64,000 bases of DNA from Epiperipatus broadwayi (GCA_028023455.1 JAQFVV010012490.1:866001-930000); one strand, 5' to 3'. Numbered from the stretch's first letter, positions 11,847 to 25,330 are shown. Numbers and translations: made by a program. Notes: generated from the sequence alone by a model not told the origin.

Positions 11847-12971
11847 AAAACAGACAAAACTCTCCATGCACTAGTGTCACTCAGTGCAAGCCAGAATAAT
11901 CAATGAATGCCAGAAGGGTTGTGCATAAAATCCCTATCTAGTGCCTATTCATCCAATATCCCCAGACTAGTTTCTGTCTTGTGGCCTTTGTCAATGAGAA
12001 GCTTTGGATCTGAGAGCACTGTACCTAAATTTAGGATCCAATGCAACACTCTAGCAGTCACCTTTTATCTCTATTAACTACAAAACTATGAGAATAAAAT
12101 AGAAAACACAACAATATTTTTAATCTAAGCTCATTAGTATGAGTACTGAACTGAATTCAGATCTATATGACTATATAAGCTAATGAGCTTAGATTGAAAA
12201 TATTATTGTGTTTCAATTTTATTCTCATAGTTTGTAGTTAAGTAGAGATAAAAGGTGGCTGCTGGTGGGTTGCCTTGGATTCTAAGATCTAGGTGCAATG
12301 CTCTTAGATCCAAGGCTTATCACTGACAAGGGCCGCAAGCCAGAAACTAGTCTGAGGATATTGGTTGAGTAGGCACTAGATAGGGATTTTATGCACAAGC
12401 CTTCTGGCATCCATTGATTACTCTCGTTTGCACTGAGTGGCATTACTGTATGGAGAGTTTTGCCTGTTTAATAACAGTTATGTGCAAACATAAGAAATGG
12501 TGATTATGTGATGTTTGGTGGTTTAATACCAATCCTACCTAGTAGGATAGTGGTTGTTATGGTTATTAAAGAACCAAAGACACCAAAATTTATGTGTACT
12601 GAATTGAGTTTAGACCTATATAACTATATAAGCTAATGAGCTTAGATTGAAAATATTATTGTGTTTTCAATTTTCTTCTCATAGTTTTGTAGTTAAGTAG
12701 AGATAAACGATAGCTGCTGAAGGGTTGCATTGGATCCTAAGATCTACATATAGTGCTCTCAGATCTAAGGCTCTTCACTGATGAAGGCCTGAAACTAGTC
12801 TGAGGATATTCAATGAGTAGGTACTAGATGGGGATTTTATGTATGAGCCTTCTGGTATCCATTGGTTACTCTGGCTTGCACTGAGTGGCACTACTGTATG
12901 GAGAGTTTTGCCTGTTTTAATAAGTTATGAACAAGCATAAGAAGTGGTCATCATATGATGTTTGGTAGTTT
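11847..12971. repeat. Fold-back repeat family, compound copy flanked by direct repeat
   Basis: A 1.1-kb copy begins AAAACAGACAAAACTCTCC and ends with GATGTTTGGTAGTT. It contains the family arm once in forward orientation (to about 12130) and twice in inverted orientation (about 12180-12480 and 12600-12915), so the strand could fold into large hairpins. The 13-base sequence AAATTTACATATA flanks it exactly on both sides (11834-11846 and 12972-12984), which suggests it arrived as one unit. It has no poly-A tail, no transposase and no RNA polymerase III boxes that I can see. Confidence 0.8.
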
Positions 12972-13040
12972 AAATTTACATATAGTTGCAGATTTAAAAG
13001 ATTTTTTTAAAGCCAATAATGAATATTTATTTGACTATCA

Positions 13041-13190
13041 AAACATCACATGATCATCATTTCATATGCTTACACAGGCTGTTAATAACTATAGCAAAAT
13101 CTTAATATAGTAATTCTTGCATCTCTTGATTACTGAAGGGTTGCACTTGGTGGCACTGCTGTATGGAGGGTTTGCTACTGTTAATAAAAT
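13041..13190. repeat. Fold-back repeat family, fragment
   Basis: Short diverged copy: AACATCACATGATCATCA near the start and GGTGGCACTGCTGTATGGAG near the end, both family landmarks, with most of the arm missing. Confidence 0.65.
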
Positions 13191-13317
13191 TTATTTGATA
13201 TTGGAAAGAGCTTTATAAAATTGAAAAATAAAAATATTGATATTAAAAAAGGTATTTGGAGCCATATTAATGCAATATTAAATTATTAAAATGGCATTTT
13301 AAATATATATATATATA

Positions 13318-13440
13318 AGTATCTTATGGTTCAGTGATTAGGACATTTGTCTTCCATGATGGTAAAACATAAATTTTTTTAAGATTCCAAGCAAGTTTCA
13401 ATTTCTCCATCTGAGTTGTTGAAATGTGTTCTGCATTGAG
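13318..13440 (+). mobile_element. Possible tRNA-derived SINE fragment
   Basis: The sequence TGGTTCAGTGATTAGGACA resembles a tRNA D-arm with polymerase III A box, and GTTTCAATTTC about 67 bases later resembles a B box. The spacing is larger than in a real tRNA and the arms do not pair well, so this is a decayed SINE or tRNA pseudogene at best. Confidence 0.35.
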
Positions 13441-15200
13441 TTTTAAAATAAAGAATAGAGTAATAATGTGATGCATGGGGGAAGTGTCATCCTTTTGACG
13501 GCACAGTCTATGGTTTATCTTTACCTTTCACATTCATAATATTCAACTTTCTTAAGTCTTTTTGTTAATGAATGATTTTCTGCTTTTAAATTCGTACATA
13601 TTATGAAGCTTCAAATGCATTTTATAATTCATTGAAACAAAGAATATCCCAATTCTTCTTTTAATCAAAGTTTATAAACTTTCGCTGAAAGAATTCTATA
13701 CTTAACAGTTTTGTTGTTTAACAGTTGTTGCTTCTAAGCAAGCAATATCAAATTTCTTACATATATATTTTTTTATGTAGAATTTTTGTGTTGCAATTGT
13801 TTTTTTAATTTTCAATCATTCTAAGTTATGATTTGTCATCAAATAATCTTTACAGGTAAGTGCTTTTATAATATTGTTTTTTTTTTTTTTTACATTCTGA
13901 TATTTTAACTACAATAGAATATAGATTATAAGATATATTTCTTAAGTATGGTTTATAAATAGTTCTTTACAGAGATATTTTTTTATCTAAAAAGAATTGT
14001 ATAACAGAAGACTGTTCAAATTCACTTTACCAATATTTTATTTTCAATTACTTTGATCTATAATTTACTGTTCCTATCAACGTGCATTAAAAGTCCAAAT
14101 TGAAAAATTACATATTTATTTGTTTTGAAGGAATCAAAGTATCTGACAAAGAAACAAAAGCTTTCTTACTCTGAACTTTATAAATGTAAGTATAATATAT
14201 AAATACTGGTAAGATGGGTTCAGATGTTACTACTCAAAACTATTCTTATTAAAATTTCAAGGTAAAATTTTAAAGCATATCAATCCTATGCAGTCTTTTT
14301 TCACTTAGAAATCTACCTTTCTGAAAAGATTTGTATTGATATATCTGTTGAATTAAATACTCTTTCTCTCCAACATAAATCATGAACAACTTTAATTTTA
14401 AATATTGTCATCTGGTCTGGTCTTGAAAATTCCATAGATATTTTGATTATTTCTACTATTTAAATGCTCAATCTATTCATCATGACAGACAATTGTTTAA
14501 TAAGGAGATACGATTTTTATGCTCCCCTTTCAATATCTTCTTGTGTTTTTGTTGGGCTGATGATTTCTAAATAGAAATGCCTAAGTTACAATCTTTGCCA
14601 AGTAAAGCTTCTTTCTCAGTTTTCATGCTGATTCACAACTGAAGAGCTTTAGTCTCTATGGCTATTTTTTCATTGCTGAATTGCATATAAAAAAAGTAAA
14701 GGAAAAAATAAAGAATGCAATAAGAATTGCTAATGCAGCTGTACATACACATAGTGCTATAGTTACAATTAGTGCAAAGTGGTAAGAAAAGAAGGTCATG
14801 ACGATTAGGCCCTTTACTAAATCTAAGTGCTTGATGACAGTGAGATTAAAAAAAAACAGTTGAAAGTAATGACATAAAGAATCACGAGAGTCTGCTTCAA
14901 TCTACTACTAGCAGACTTTTGTTTATGTTAGAAACAAGACATGGTTTTTTTGGAATCAATCTTTATATCTTAAAGAGTATTAGGTGGTATTGTTGATCAA
15001 CATATCTTATTAATTATTTCATACTTAATTCTCATCTGAATATCATTTTATTTCTGTTAGTTATAGTATTAATAATAAACAGCTACTCATAAACGAGGGT
15101 GGTCATTAAAAAAAAAAAACAGGAGAGAAAATTACTCTAGAAATGAATCAATCTATAAATCATAAGTACATCCATATATAGAACTTAACATGCTAGTTCA
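13441..15200. other. Intronic sequence without recognised gene
   Basis: Mostly A+T-rich with long T runs (for example near 13880). The part from about 14500 to 15200 may be the decayed 3' end of the minus-strand LINE described next, but no conserved motif supports a boundary. Confidence 0.35.
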
Positions 15201-16800
15201 TTTTTTTTGTTTACTTAATGTCTAATTGTAGCTCTCTAATGTATTATATTCTCTTCCATATCTTCCCAATGCAAACAATTAACATTGTACTATTTTAAAA
15301 TGTCTTTGAGATAATCTTCATAATATAGATAAAATCTATATTTCCCACCATAAAACACTCTTTTAGGAATTCTTCCATTGTTCATTCATTTTACATATCC
15401 AATCCAAAGATGTGAATTACAATACCTGATTCAATAGTATCACAACAGCAAGTTGAAGAACATATTTATTGTTTTTATGCTCTTGCTATTATATTTTTAG
15501 AATTTTATGGAGTATCCTTAAATAAATCTCTCTTAATGCCTTTATATCGCACTAGTAGGGTGTTACAATTTCACTTCTGTACAATAAATAAGGTAAAATA
15601 ACAGCTTTATTATATAGCTAACTTTGTTGAAGTAGTTATTTTTCTATGATGAAATATTCTATTTTTTAACTGTTTAAAAGTTGCAGCAGCACATTGGAAT
15701 CTATTACATCTCAACATTTAAGTTCAATTTTCTATTTATAAAACAACTAATGTATTTAATATGATATATATTCTCAGTTCATAATTATCCAAGCTAAAAG
15801 TTTCTGAGGATTTTTCTTTTATCACTGGTTGATAAAGAACTTGAATTTTTTTTAACATTAATTAATAACAAAAGTTTTTATATGTTGAGTTCAAAACATT
15901 AAGAACTTTCTGTAATCATCTTTTGAACAGCCAAAATTAGCACAATTATTAGCATATTGTAAATCCAAAATCTAAAAAGAAAAAGTTCTTGTTTTCATTT
16001 TTAATGGATTCAAATTAAAAATTTCACTATCAAAACATTATCATATTATGATCCCTATTTGATTAAGCTGTCTATAAACAATTCAAATGATCACTGTCAA
16101 AAAAATTGAAAATAATGTATGCAAGTACTTATCCTTGTTTATATCAGTTTTCATTACAAATGTTTTAATTTTTCACCTGCAGTAATAACACTTCATTTAA
16201 TTCCACCATATAAAAGCTGCATTTATGAATAAATTTTGGTTGACAATCAATTAATTTCAAATAATGTCATAGATCTATTCCATTAGCTGAATTAAATGTC
16301 TTGACAAAATCAATAAGAGCAATATAAAATCACTTCTTCGCTTCTTTGATCTTTCTTGTACTTGCCTGCTGACAAAAATAATATCTATAGTGCTTCTTAA
16401 TTCTCTAAAAACGACATTAATTTATCTGATAACCATTCATTTATAACTGGACACAACCTATTCAACAAAATTCTTGAAAGTATCTTTGCTGTAGTGGATA
16501 ATAATGATATGCCATGATAATTATTACAGTCTGATCTATTCTCTTTGTTTTTAAAAATTGTAACAATAAAAGCATTCTTAAAATTGGATGGAACAACTTT
16601 GTGGGTCTATATATTCCTAAAAAAAAATTCAATATTTTGAAGCTTATATATCATCACTGTACTTCAAAACTTCTTTGGTATATCATTTGGATGCAGCCTT
16701 GCCATTTTTAAGATTACAAAGAGTTGCTTTGACTTGACTAAGCTGAATATCTTTATATAAATCTGAGTAGATAAAATTGATGTATCATTAAGTTATCACC
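15200..16800 (-). pseudogene. Decayed LINE reverse transcriptase (minus strand)
   Basis: On the minus strand, the segment 16552 to about 16424 reads NNYHGISLLSTTAKILSR and a following LLNRLCPV, the RT region recognisable from LINEs of the Jockey/CR1-like groups. Further down, about 15963-15901 reads DLQYANNCANFGCSKDD, the decayed form of the catalytic QYADD box, and about 15420-15230 reads through fragments matching the usual C-terminal WIGHV..M segment and the following LKDILK region. The order and spacing fit one element, but there are many stops and frameshifts and no endonuclease domain was found. It is a dead 5'-truncated copy. Confidence 0.7.
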
Positions 16801-17529
16801 TCGATTCTTGTATCATTATTGAAAAGATGATTTAAAATAGTTATTTTCCCCTATATAATGTAACAATAACAAAGTTGAGATTAATATAAATTTAAATGTT
16901 TAATTAAGTATTAAATGAATAGCTTTCAAACGTATCAGTTCAATGTAGAATTACAAATGTAGATGGTTAAACTCGAATATATACATTTAATGTAGCCAAT
17001 ACTGACGATGATGATCAAAATAACCTTAACACTGACGGTTAAGTATAATGATTCCAGAAGTATTTGTTAATTTCTATTTAGATTCAATTTAAAATTAATC
17101 TCTTAGGTGCCAATCTCTCTTAAATAAAAAGATTATTTCTGAACATCTTACTATTGCTGTTATCTTTGTTTTAATGTAATTCTGTTATTCCTGTCCTCGG
17201 ATTGCATGGTTTTTCAGGGTTAATGATATTTTAAAGGCTTATGTTTTGAATGAGTTTGGAAAGCAAAAACCTGTACAATTGACTTAATTGCTGGATCTCC
17301 CCCCCCCCCATGCTTTTATGTCAAGTTAAATCTAAAAACTCCAATTGTGGTTGAAAAACGTTATTTTATTTCTTTTAAGTGCACAGACAATAAAAGCATT
17401 TAATATAAACATTTTTTTAAATCTCTATTATAAGTTTTTACCATTGACACAGTAAATGAAAATGTAAAATTATATTGTATTTTAAATTGACTGGACACTT
17501 ATAGAATTATTTATTATAAATTCGATCTA
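16801..17529. other. Intronic sequence, nothing recognised
   Basis: A+T-rich DNA with a run of C near 17300. It may include upstream parts of the decayed LINE, but no conserved motif was found. Confidence 0.35.
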
Positions 17530-18480
17530 CTCCACTGCAATTTAAGTTTTGCCCCACACCGGTCCCTTAGGCAGAGAAGCATAATATCCAAAGGGTACCT
17601 ATGACCAAGCCGGAGCTATATATAAGATACCTAACTACAACTACGTTTCAAGGCCATAGATCTTCTCGATTGCAAAATTCAACACCTATATTATTCAAAG
17701 CATTTTTTTTGTTTCGGAGTAAACTCCAGGCACCAGTTAATAATCAAGAGGTATCTAACATCCCCTGAATGATGACAAACTAATTCAGCGTCTAAGAAAT
17801 CCCAACTAGCTAAATTAAAAAGAATGATATAATAAACTGCTGCTTTAATTAGTGGTTTGAGTAAAGAATTTGGCCAACAAAATATTAATTTTCAAAGGTA
17901 ATTTATTTTAACTAAAATGCTTACTAAAATTTGTAAACTAATTATAAAATTTCTTAATTAATCTAAACTATGATTTTTATATATAACCACACACATTCTT
18001 AATAAATCACACAATATAATATAATATAAAGCATTAAATAAATACAAGGCATTAAAACACGCACATCATTAGTTCATTTTATGCATGCTATAGAATTCAT
18101 TTCTTTTACTGATTCTGGAGGCTTCAAAGATTGCAATGGCTACATTAATTGATATAAAAAATTGGAATAAGAAACATGTTATTTATTACCTTTAGGATTT
18201 TTAAACGTTGAGGCTTCTTGCCGTTTGCTGCTTCATGTGTGTTATACCAACCAGTTGGATTTTAGGTTTCTGTTGAGGTTCTAATGATTGCTATTCTGTG
18301 CTACTTCTATTTCAGGCAGTTAGACATTCCTGGCAGCTTCAAATTGTTAGATGGACTTTGCTTCTATCGGGAAGACTGGTGATGTTCTGTCGGACTGAGG
18401 CTGGAACGTATCACATGCTCCAAAAACTGCTTAACACTGCATTATCTTTATTAACAAATACGTATAACAGGTAATTGACT
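17530..18480. other. Two GC-richer blocks of unknown origin
   Basis: Blocks 17530-17830 and 18190-18480 are noticeably richer in G+C than their surroundings. On the minus strand the second contains AATAAAGATAATGCAGTG and the first the palindromic GGAGTTTACTCC. This arrangement could be the remains of an LTR and adjoining leader, but I found no terminal repeats or primer-binding site. No protein could be read. Confidence 0.3.
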
Positions 18481-21400
18481 TTAGATACATGAATGACTGC
18501 CTGACAACATTTTTGGCCTTATTTATATGATGACCTTGTTATCCTTTTTAATTAGGTTTTAAATTTGTCCACTGCTTGGATTAAATTCTTTTGATTTGAT
18601 ACCTTTTAATTAATACTGTTGTTTATGGATTTTAATTAGTAGCAATTGTTAATCCTGTTTTTATATAGATTATGAGTGGATGCAATCTTTGAAGGAAATT
18701 TTTACTTATAAACTTTCATTTATTTTTAATATTTAACTTTCATATTTTATTTTATTTTTAACATGCACACATTTTATTTTTATTTTTATATTTAAAATCA
18801 ACTCATTATTTATGCACATATATATTTTATTTTAAATAAATGAAAAGATAGTATTTTAATTTCATGTAAAAGATTTATATTTTAAACTTTTATAGTTTTA
18901 ACTTTTCTAAGTTAAATTCTCTCCCCCGAATTACTCTTAAATTAATTTGTAAAACTTTACGCATAATGCAGGGTTTAATTTTCCCCCAGGCTAACTGTAT
19001 TTTTTTAAAAAAAAAAACTATACTTATATAAACAACAATTCTCTCAACTTATTCTGACTTACGTATTATTTATTTATTAAAACCTTCATTTCCTTTGATG
19101 AAACTTATTTTGCAGTGATTTTATTTATTAGGATTTTAATTTTAAAATATTTATGTTGTTTATGAAAATGTTTATTTTTAATAATTGTAAAGACAATTTT
19201 ACATGGAGCGCTATTCATTAGCAGTACAATATATATATATATCACTAGACATTTATTCTATAAGTTAAAATGTATACATTTTATGTATATATCATATTTA
19301 GTATGTGTATATAATACATGTGTATTGTGAGTGTTCAAATTGATGATCCAGGTATATATATAAAAAAAAAAAATGATAAGAAAAGAAAAGAAAAACATAG
19401 TAAACAATTCAGCATAATATAAATTTAACTAAATCGGATTGATATTATTTTATACTTTTCAGATATGAATGCAGACACCATAGTAACATTATTACATACA
19501 GTTTAATGTTTACATATATGTTGTGTACATTTTATTTATAGATTTTTTTATAAAAATATTATTATTAAAGGGAAGTATATAGATAGGTGTAAATCATTGA
19601 TGTGTATCAATAATTTAAAAGGTTATTATATCAATTTTGTATTTTGGTTTATAAAATAATATAATAAAAAAAAAATTGTTGTAATCGAATTTGGATTTAA
19701 TCTTCACGTATCTTCTTATCTATAACCGTGTGTGGTCGCCAGGATAAGACGTCAGAAAGAGAACATATAAAAATGACGTTTCAAAAGATAAGAAGACACA
19801 CAAGCTTTATCATTTTGCAATAGTAAAGGACAGATTTATTTTCCGTGTCTTTAAAAAAAAAAAAAATGATGAATTTTTTTTAATATTTTGGATGTAAAAC
19901 TATAAAACATGAAAAAATAAAGGAATTGTCTGCCCGTTCAATCATTCAGCGGGCAGTGGAAAGGGAGTCTCGGAAGGCGGCAACAATGTAAAAAAAAAAA
20001 AAAAAATAAGAAGAAACCTATGAAGTAAAAAAAAAAAAAAAAAAAAGAAAAAAAATGGATTTGCATAAACATCGGAACAGGAACCCAATGGATCACTTCA
20101 CCTCATAAGGGGAATAGTCAAAGTGCACTCACATCCTCAGGAGAGAAGCGAAAGGAGGAAGGAAAAAAGGAAAAAAGAAAAAAAAGAGAAAAAATGGAAA
20201 AGGAAACTTTTTAATAAAGTATTGCAGGGTTTACGATTACCATTTCTGACGGAGAAACTTTTCTATACACTATGATTGAGGTCGATCGATAGACCAGTAA
20301 ACAGTGAACGAACTGATTTATAAATATATGGTATGATTTTTTTTTGTTATATAAAATGTACGTGTGTTATATATTTTTTTTTATGTAGTAAAAATATGAT
20401 GATTTTTTTTTTTATTGTCTAAAAGTAATATAAGTTATTAGATGAAAGTGATCGGAGAGGCTAAAAATGTTCTCTATTTCATATTCATTTATCCGTAATT
20501 ATTTTGATAAACAAATAGATTTTGATATCCTCCTATTTCACATTTTGGTATAGGTTATAAGTAAACTTTATTTTAGTAAAATATCTAGGGGCCTTTCCTG
20601 TCATTTATTCATTGATTTTTTTTTTGTTTGTGTCGTTATTGTTATTGCAACACGTATATAGAGAAACACATAGCAATAGGATCATTTTATTTAATCAACC
20701 CATCTAAAATTATAAAGTTATTTCAGATGTATTCTATCATGAATATTGTCAATTTTCTTTCTTATAATCTAATAAATTAAGTTAATTTGAATATCAAGAC
20801 TAGTTTAATTATTTTGTCTTATTTGGATTGCGTAAGACGGCGTAGCTATTTAAGTAGCGGAATTCAGTCTCAGCTTGGTAAGCAAATTGGAATATAAGAT
20901 AAGGTATGTTTAGCTTACTAGTAAATTTAATTTGTTTCTATATAATTTTCATATTTATATTTGCATGCGAATATTATACATACATATTATCATTTATCTT
21001 AGTTAATAGTACAAAGTCAGTCATTTCATGTTTGTCTGATTCCGTCACAAAGATCTAAGTTATACTTTATCGTTTAGTTTGGAATAATTCGTCTTGAATA
21101 TTTTCTTAGACTCTTATAACATGAAGAGAATAAATTTCATTGACCGATTCAATTGAATATTATTTCAATCTATATAAATATCAAATATAATCATATGTTT
21201 TAATTGTTATCAATCAATTTTACTCAATTGTTTAAAATTTTCAAACAAGTTGTATTAAGGCTCACAGGTTAATAAACAGCTAATAGAAGCTCTATATGTC
21301 TTTTATATAATGTGATGGGACATTGAAAGTTAGAAATGAGCTAATAGAGTGTTGATATTAAACTCCAATGAAATAGTCTATTTTAAACCTAAGCGAAGCA

Positions 21401-22265
21401 CGAATTAAGCATCATTTTGTTGGAAGATGTTTGTGAGTTATTTATAGATTATTTTGTAGCTTATGGGTAGATCAGCGGCGTCCATTAGTTTGTGTATACA
21501 TTTAAGTGAATGTATAAATTTTCAAAATGTTTATCTTTCTATTTAGCGTTTGCTGAAATAGATATACGCATATTTGGGTTCAAGCATTATTTTGTTTTGT
21601 TATTTAAATAATGTCTGTCTGCAAAACAAATGTTTTGTAAAGTGCTATTACAGGTACTTAGAAGCTTTTCCATTGATTTATAAAAGCAATATCTTTAAAT
21701 AATAAAGTAGAGTTAAATTACTATAATAATTAACAGGCTAATAAAATATATATGTGTTGGAATCTATGTTAGTTATTAATGGGATTTGGTTTTGATTAGA
21801 TTGCCAATCAAGTAATTAGCCTAATCCTATATTATTGTTTAGGGCAATAGTAGTTGGTTTTACTGCTCTATGCAATTTATATTGTAATTGTGACGGATTT
21901 GTTGATGTCTGGAGCAGATGGTCGCATTATCTCTTCATTTTACATATAGCTTAGGTAAATGAAACTTTAAAAGAGATTATTTGTGCTTTGTGATGGTTTA
22001 TTATATAATGGTGACCCGATTGAGCTAGACCAGATTAATTTATATTGGATTTTTAGATTTTTTATCAGATCAGATTGATCGTCCTAACCATCACCTTCAT
22101 CCATCAATTCAGTCAGTTACAAATTGGCACCAACGTTTTGGGCCTTTCTTTCTTCAATTGAAGTGGAATACAGCATTCGACAATTCCGACGGTTACAGTA
22201 TATATTGTAAATGAACTTCACTTAATACATATAATTTTATTTTAAATCAATATTAGATATTTCTG
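18481..22265. other. Intronic sequence including purine-rich and CpG-richer parts
   Basis: No exon was recognised. About 19255-19335 resembles one end of the MITE at 22270 (shared TATATCATATTTAGTATGTG type sequence). About 19700-19800 has inverted CTTCTTATCT/AGATAAGAAG with inner GACGTCA and TGACGT. About 19990-20220 is a long purine-rich tract with several poly-A runs. About 20820-21650 is CpG-richer than its surroundings. Confidence 0.35.
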
Positions 22266-22269
22266 CTAT

Positions 22270-22705
22270 AAGTTAATATACATACTCTTAATGTATATAT
22301 TATATTTAGTATATGTACATGATTATATATGTATGATAAATCAGTAACTAAGTTTTCTATTTAAAATTGTTTGATAGTTTTTATTTCTATTTTTAAAACA
22401 GTTTTTAAAAAAATGCTAAAGAAAATTTGCAGTCATAGTTTAAAAATTTTTTCATGAGTTTTTTAGTTTAGTTTTTTTTTAAAAAAACAATTGTCTTAAA
22501 ATAAAAACTATCAAACAATTTTAAATAGAAAACTTAGTTACTGCTTTATTATACATATATAATTATGTTAAGGGGAGATTGCTCTGACAACTGTTTGAAA
22601 TTGTTATTGATATTAGGATTGTCTAAGTGTTGATTGGTTTTTAATAATATATAATTATGTGCACATACTAAGTAAGTTATATACATTAAGAATTTTAAAT
22701 GGTTT
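22270..22705. mobile_element. Palindromic MITE with nested insertion
   Basis: The left arm contains CAGTAACTAAGTTTTCTATT and AAAATTGTTTGATAGTTTTT, both present as reverse complement in the right arm. The outer parts (ATACTCTTAATGTATAT and its counterpart near 22690) also pair. The right arm is interrupted by the 92-base segment 22568-22659, which leaves a 12-base direct repeat TATATAATTATG on each side. There is no coding sequence. Confidence 0.7.
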
Positions 22706-25185
22706 AAAAAATGTTATAAATTTGAAAGAAAAAAATTTATGCTGCCCTCTCACGGTTATTATTTAAAACAGATGAAAGTTTTAATAGTAATTGTATGGAA
22801 ATTGTTGAATATTTTTTGTATTTTCCTGTCCTCTGTTCTATATCAAATTAGATGACATAATGAAAAGATTAGTGTTTCAAATGGATTAGCTGATATAACT
22901 TAGTTATATTTCAATTTTCAAGAAAATGTATTAAATTTAAATATATTCAATCTCAATTTTAAAATTTTATTCTAACTTGAAAAATATGAAAAGTTAACAA
23001 ATAAACAAACCAATTTTCCAACTTCAATAAAAGCTTTAAAAATAATTTAAATATGAAATCATTGCTTATACATTCACAATTGCTACCATATACCATACAA
23101 AATATTGAAAAAAGAAAAGAAAAAAAATTATAAATATTAAGACTTTATAGTGAAATATAAAGAAAGATCTTACTAGCTAATAAAAATTCTTTTAAACCAT
23201 GATTTTTATAGTGTAAGCTTACTATTGTATCAAGCACATTCGTACGTTACATTGTTTTTTTATTAGTAAACATGAAAAGAATAAAAGTTCGCAAATAAAA
23301 ACTTCTTTTTTAAAAATTAAAAATTGAAAATTAAAAAAATCTATCTTAAACTCGTATATATATAAAATAGCACAGATGAAAAAAATTATTAAAATAAAAC
23401 TTCATTAAAAATAGAAAAAATATTTTAAAAGCAAAAACTTAAAAAGATAATTTTGGAAAACACATTAAGTAATCAGAAAATGGAAATGATTGTTTTAATT
23501 AGTTAAATGTAAACTAGCCTTGAGCATTTAAATGTATAAGCAACAGTCAGATAGGAGAGAAAAACAATGGAATCGGACCTCAGCGAAAGGACCATCACAT
23601 CGATGACATAATGTTAAGTTAATCCACAAAATTAATATAAAAGGAAAGGTTGGAAATAAAAAGAGTTTATTACGATGTGACTCTATATGTGTTAGTGCGG
23701 AGTTGAAGGAGAAGGGATTGGAAAGACGCACTCTTCAATCCTTTCAGTTTTGTTTAAAAAAAAAAGAAATGACATCGTTTTTTCTACATTAAGGACCAGC
23801 TAAACTAAAAGACCTCCAGATAAATAAAAAAAACAATGGCTAACTCAACCAATCTCTTTAGGATGGCGTGGGAATTCACGTTCAAACGGCAAGCAATGGG
23901 TAAAAATGAACTGTTTAAAACCGTAAGAACTTTATAATTAATGAACATTAAATTGGAAACTTTCCGTATTTAAAATAATTAAGAAATAGAATCCTATCTG
24001 ACCAACGTTATTTATTAATTAGTTATAATTTTATTTAATGTATTTCTTTTGTAAAGTCATTTCCATTTATTTATTTATTCTTTAAGTTTTATTATGATTT
24101 CTGTTTTTCGTTAAACTAGTTATATAAATGTTAAACTTAAGTCGGGCATGAATGGCTATATAGATTTGTAAAGTTATATTAGGGGAGGGAAATCTTAGGT
24201 TATTCGTTTCATAGTTGAATTAGGTCAATGGATTGGATATATTGGTGTAATTAGTAGATGTAGTACGAGATTCGCTATGGGCAGAATCATTATACGTCGC
24301 ACACACTCGTTTTGCCTATGGGAGGAATTATAAGATGGAGACCGCAGTTCCTTCCTATGGAGTTTTTTTTTATTGCTCTCATTGTCAGATAGATGTAATA
24401 TTCCTATCTGATGAGAAGCAGTTTCTTCTCTTAACCTAATTGTGCTGCTGTATTCGTATTACATTGAACACATCGATACATCAGATGGATTGAAGTTTGG
24501 TTTGACTGCGAACCTTTGGCCTAAGGTTAAACAAGGATCGAATATTTTCTTTTCAAATGTAAATCTATGTAGTCTATTCATACTCGACATTCTAATGAAA
24601 GATGCATTAAATTTAAGTTGGGTATAGACGCTTGCATGGGTTCGTTACCGGTTGATTATGTTTTTGGTTTTCATATTTGATCAAAATATATAGACATTCG
24701 GTAAATACTGATACCTTACGGTGCGTATCTAAGATGTATTTATGTCGGATGTCTTTTAAGTTATTGGTGTCAATGCGGTGTCTTATGATGAACACCATTG
24801 GGTTTCTTGTATTCCCTATGCAATTGACGGTATCAATGACTTTGTATTTTGATCGTTTGTGTTTATTTTGAAATGTTTTTTTGACCGCGTAATCTATGTA
24901 ACCGATCTATACTCAACATTAAAAACATATTTTATAAACCCAACTGTGCGAACTTATAAAAAATTAAAATGTAAACTTATAAACTTATAATATTATTAAA
25001 ATTAAAATGTAAATTTAAATTCTAAAATCAAGTTAAAATCCAGAGTAAAAGTTATTCTAAAATAAAAATGTTAAATTTTATATATATGTGCGTAAATAAA
25101 TGTTTGTATGTTAATTACTGGCAGTGGCTTATTTTATTCTTTTTTTAAAATATTCTTAGATAAGAATTTATTGTAAATATAAAGC
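22706..25185. other. Intronic sequence, CpG-richer from 23500
   Basis: From 22706 to 23500 the sequence is very A+T-rich. From about 23500 to 24900 there are more CG dinucleotides and mixed sequence, with short open frames on both strands (for example 23528-23731 minus, 24613-24798 minus) that give no recognised protein. I could not delimit an element. Confidence 0.35.
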
Positions 25186-25330
25186 TCTGCTGTTCCATTG
25201 AGCTAGTGACAATGGGCTAACGACCGGATATCAAAATATATAAAATAAATTTTTTTTTTTTTTTTGACTTACGTATCTGCCCACTTTATAAATTTTTCTA
25301 GGTTCAAATGCCTAGATAGCGCCCTGTAGT
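25186..25330 (+). mobile_element. Possible tRNA-related SINE remnant
   Basis: CTAGGTTCAAATGCCTAG (25298-25315) forms a perfect five-pair T-arm with a B-box-like loop, and GAGCTAGTGACAATGGGCTA upstream resembles a D-arm. The two are separated by a poly-T insertion, so no tRNA fold is intact. Confidence 0.3.

Noticed and set aside
17530-17830. GC-richer block that at first looked like an rRNA fragment
   Set aside because: I could not match it to any universally conserved rRNA core sequence on either strand, and its palindrome GGAGTTTACTCC is not an rRNA landmark.
20840-20880. TATTTAAG followed by TCAGTC as a possible arthropod core promoter
   Set aside because: The spacing is only about 19 bases, shorter than the usual 25-30, and no downstream exon was recognised.
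24442-24871. Overlapping open frames on both strands
   Set aside because: Translations are low in recognisable motifs, overlap each other on opposite strands and show no splice sites or homology that I recognise.
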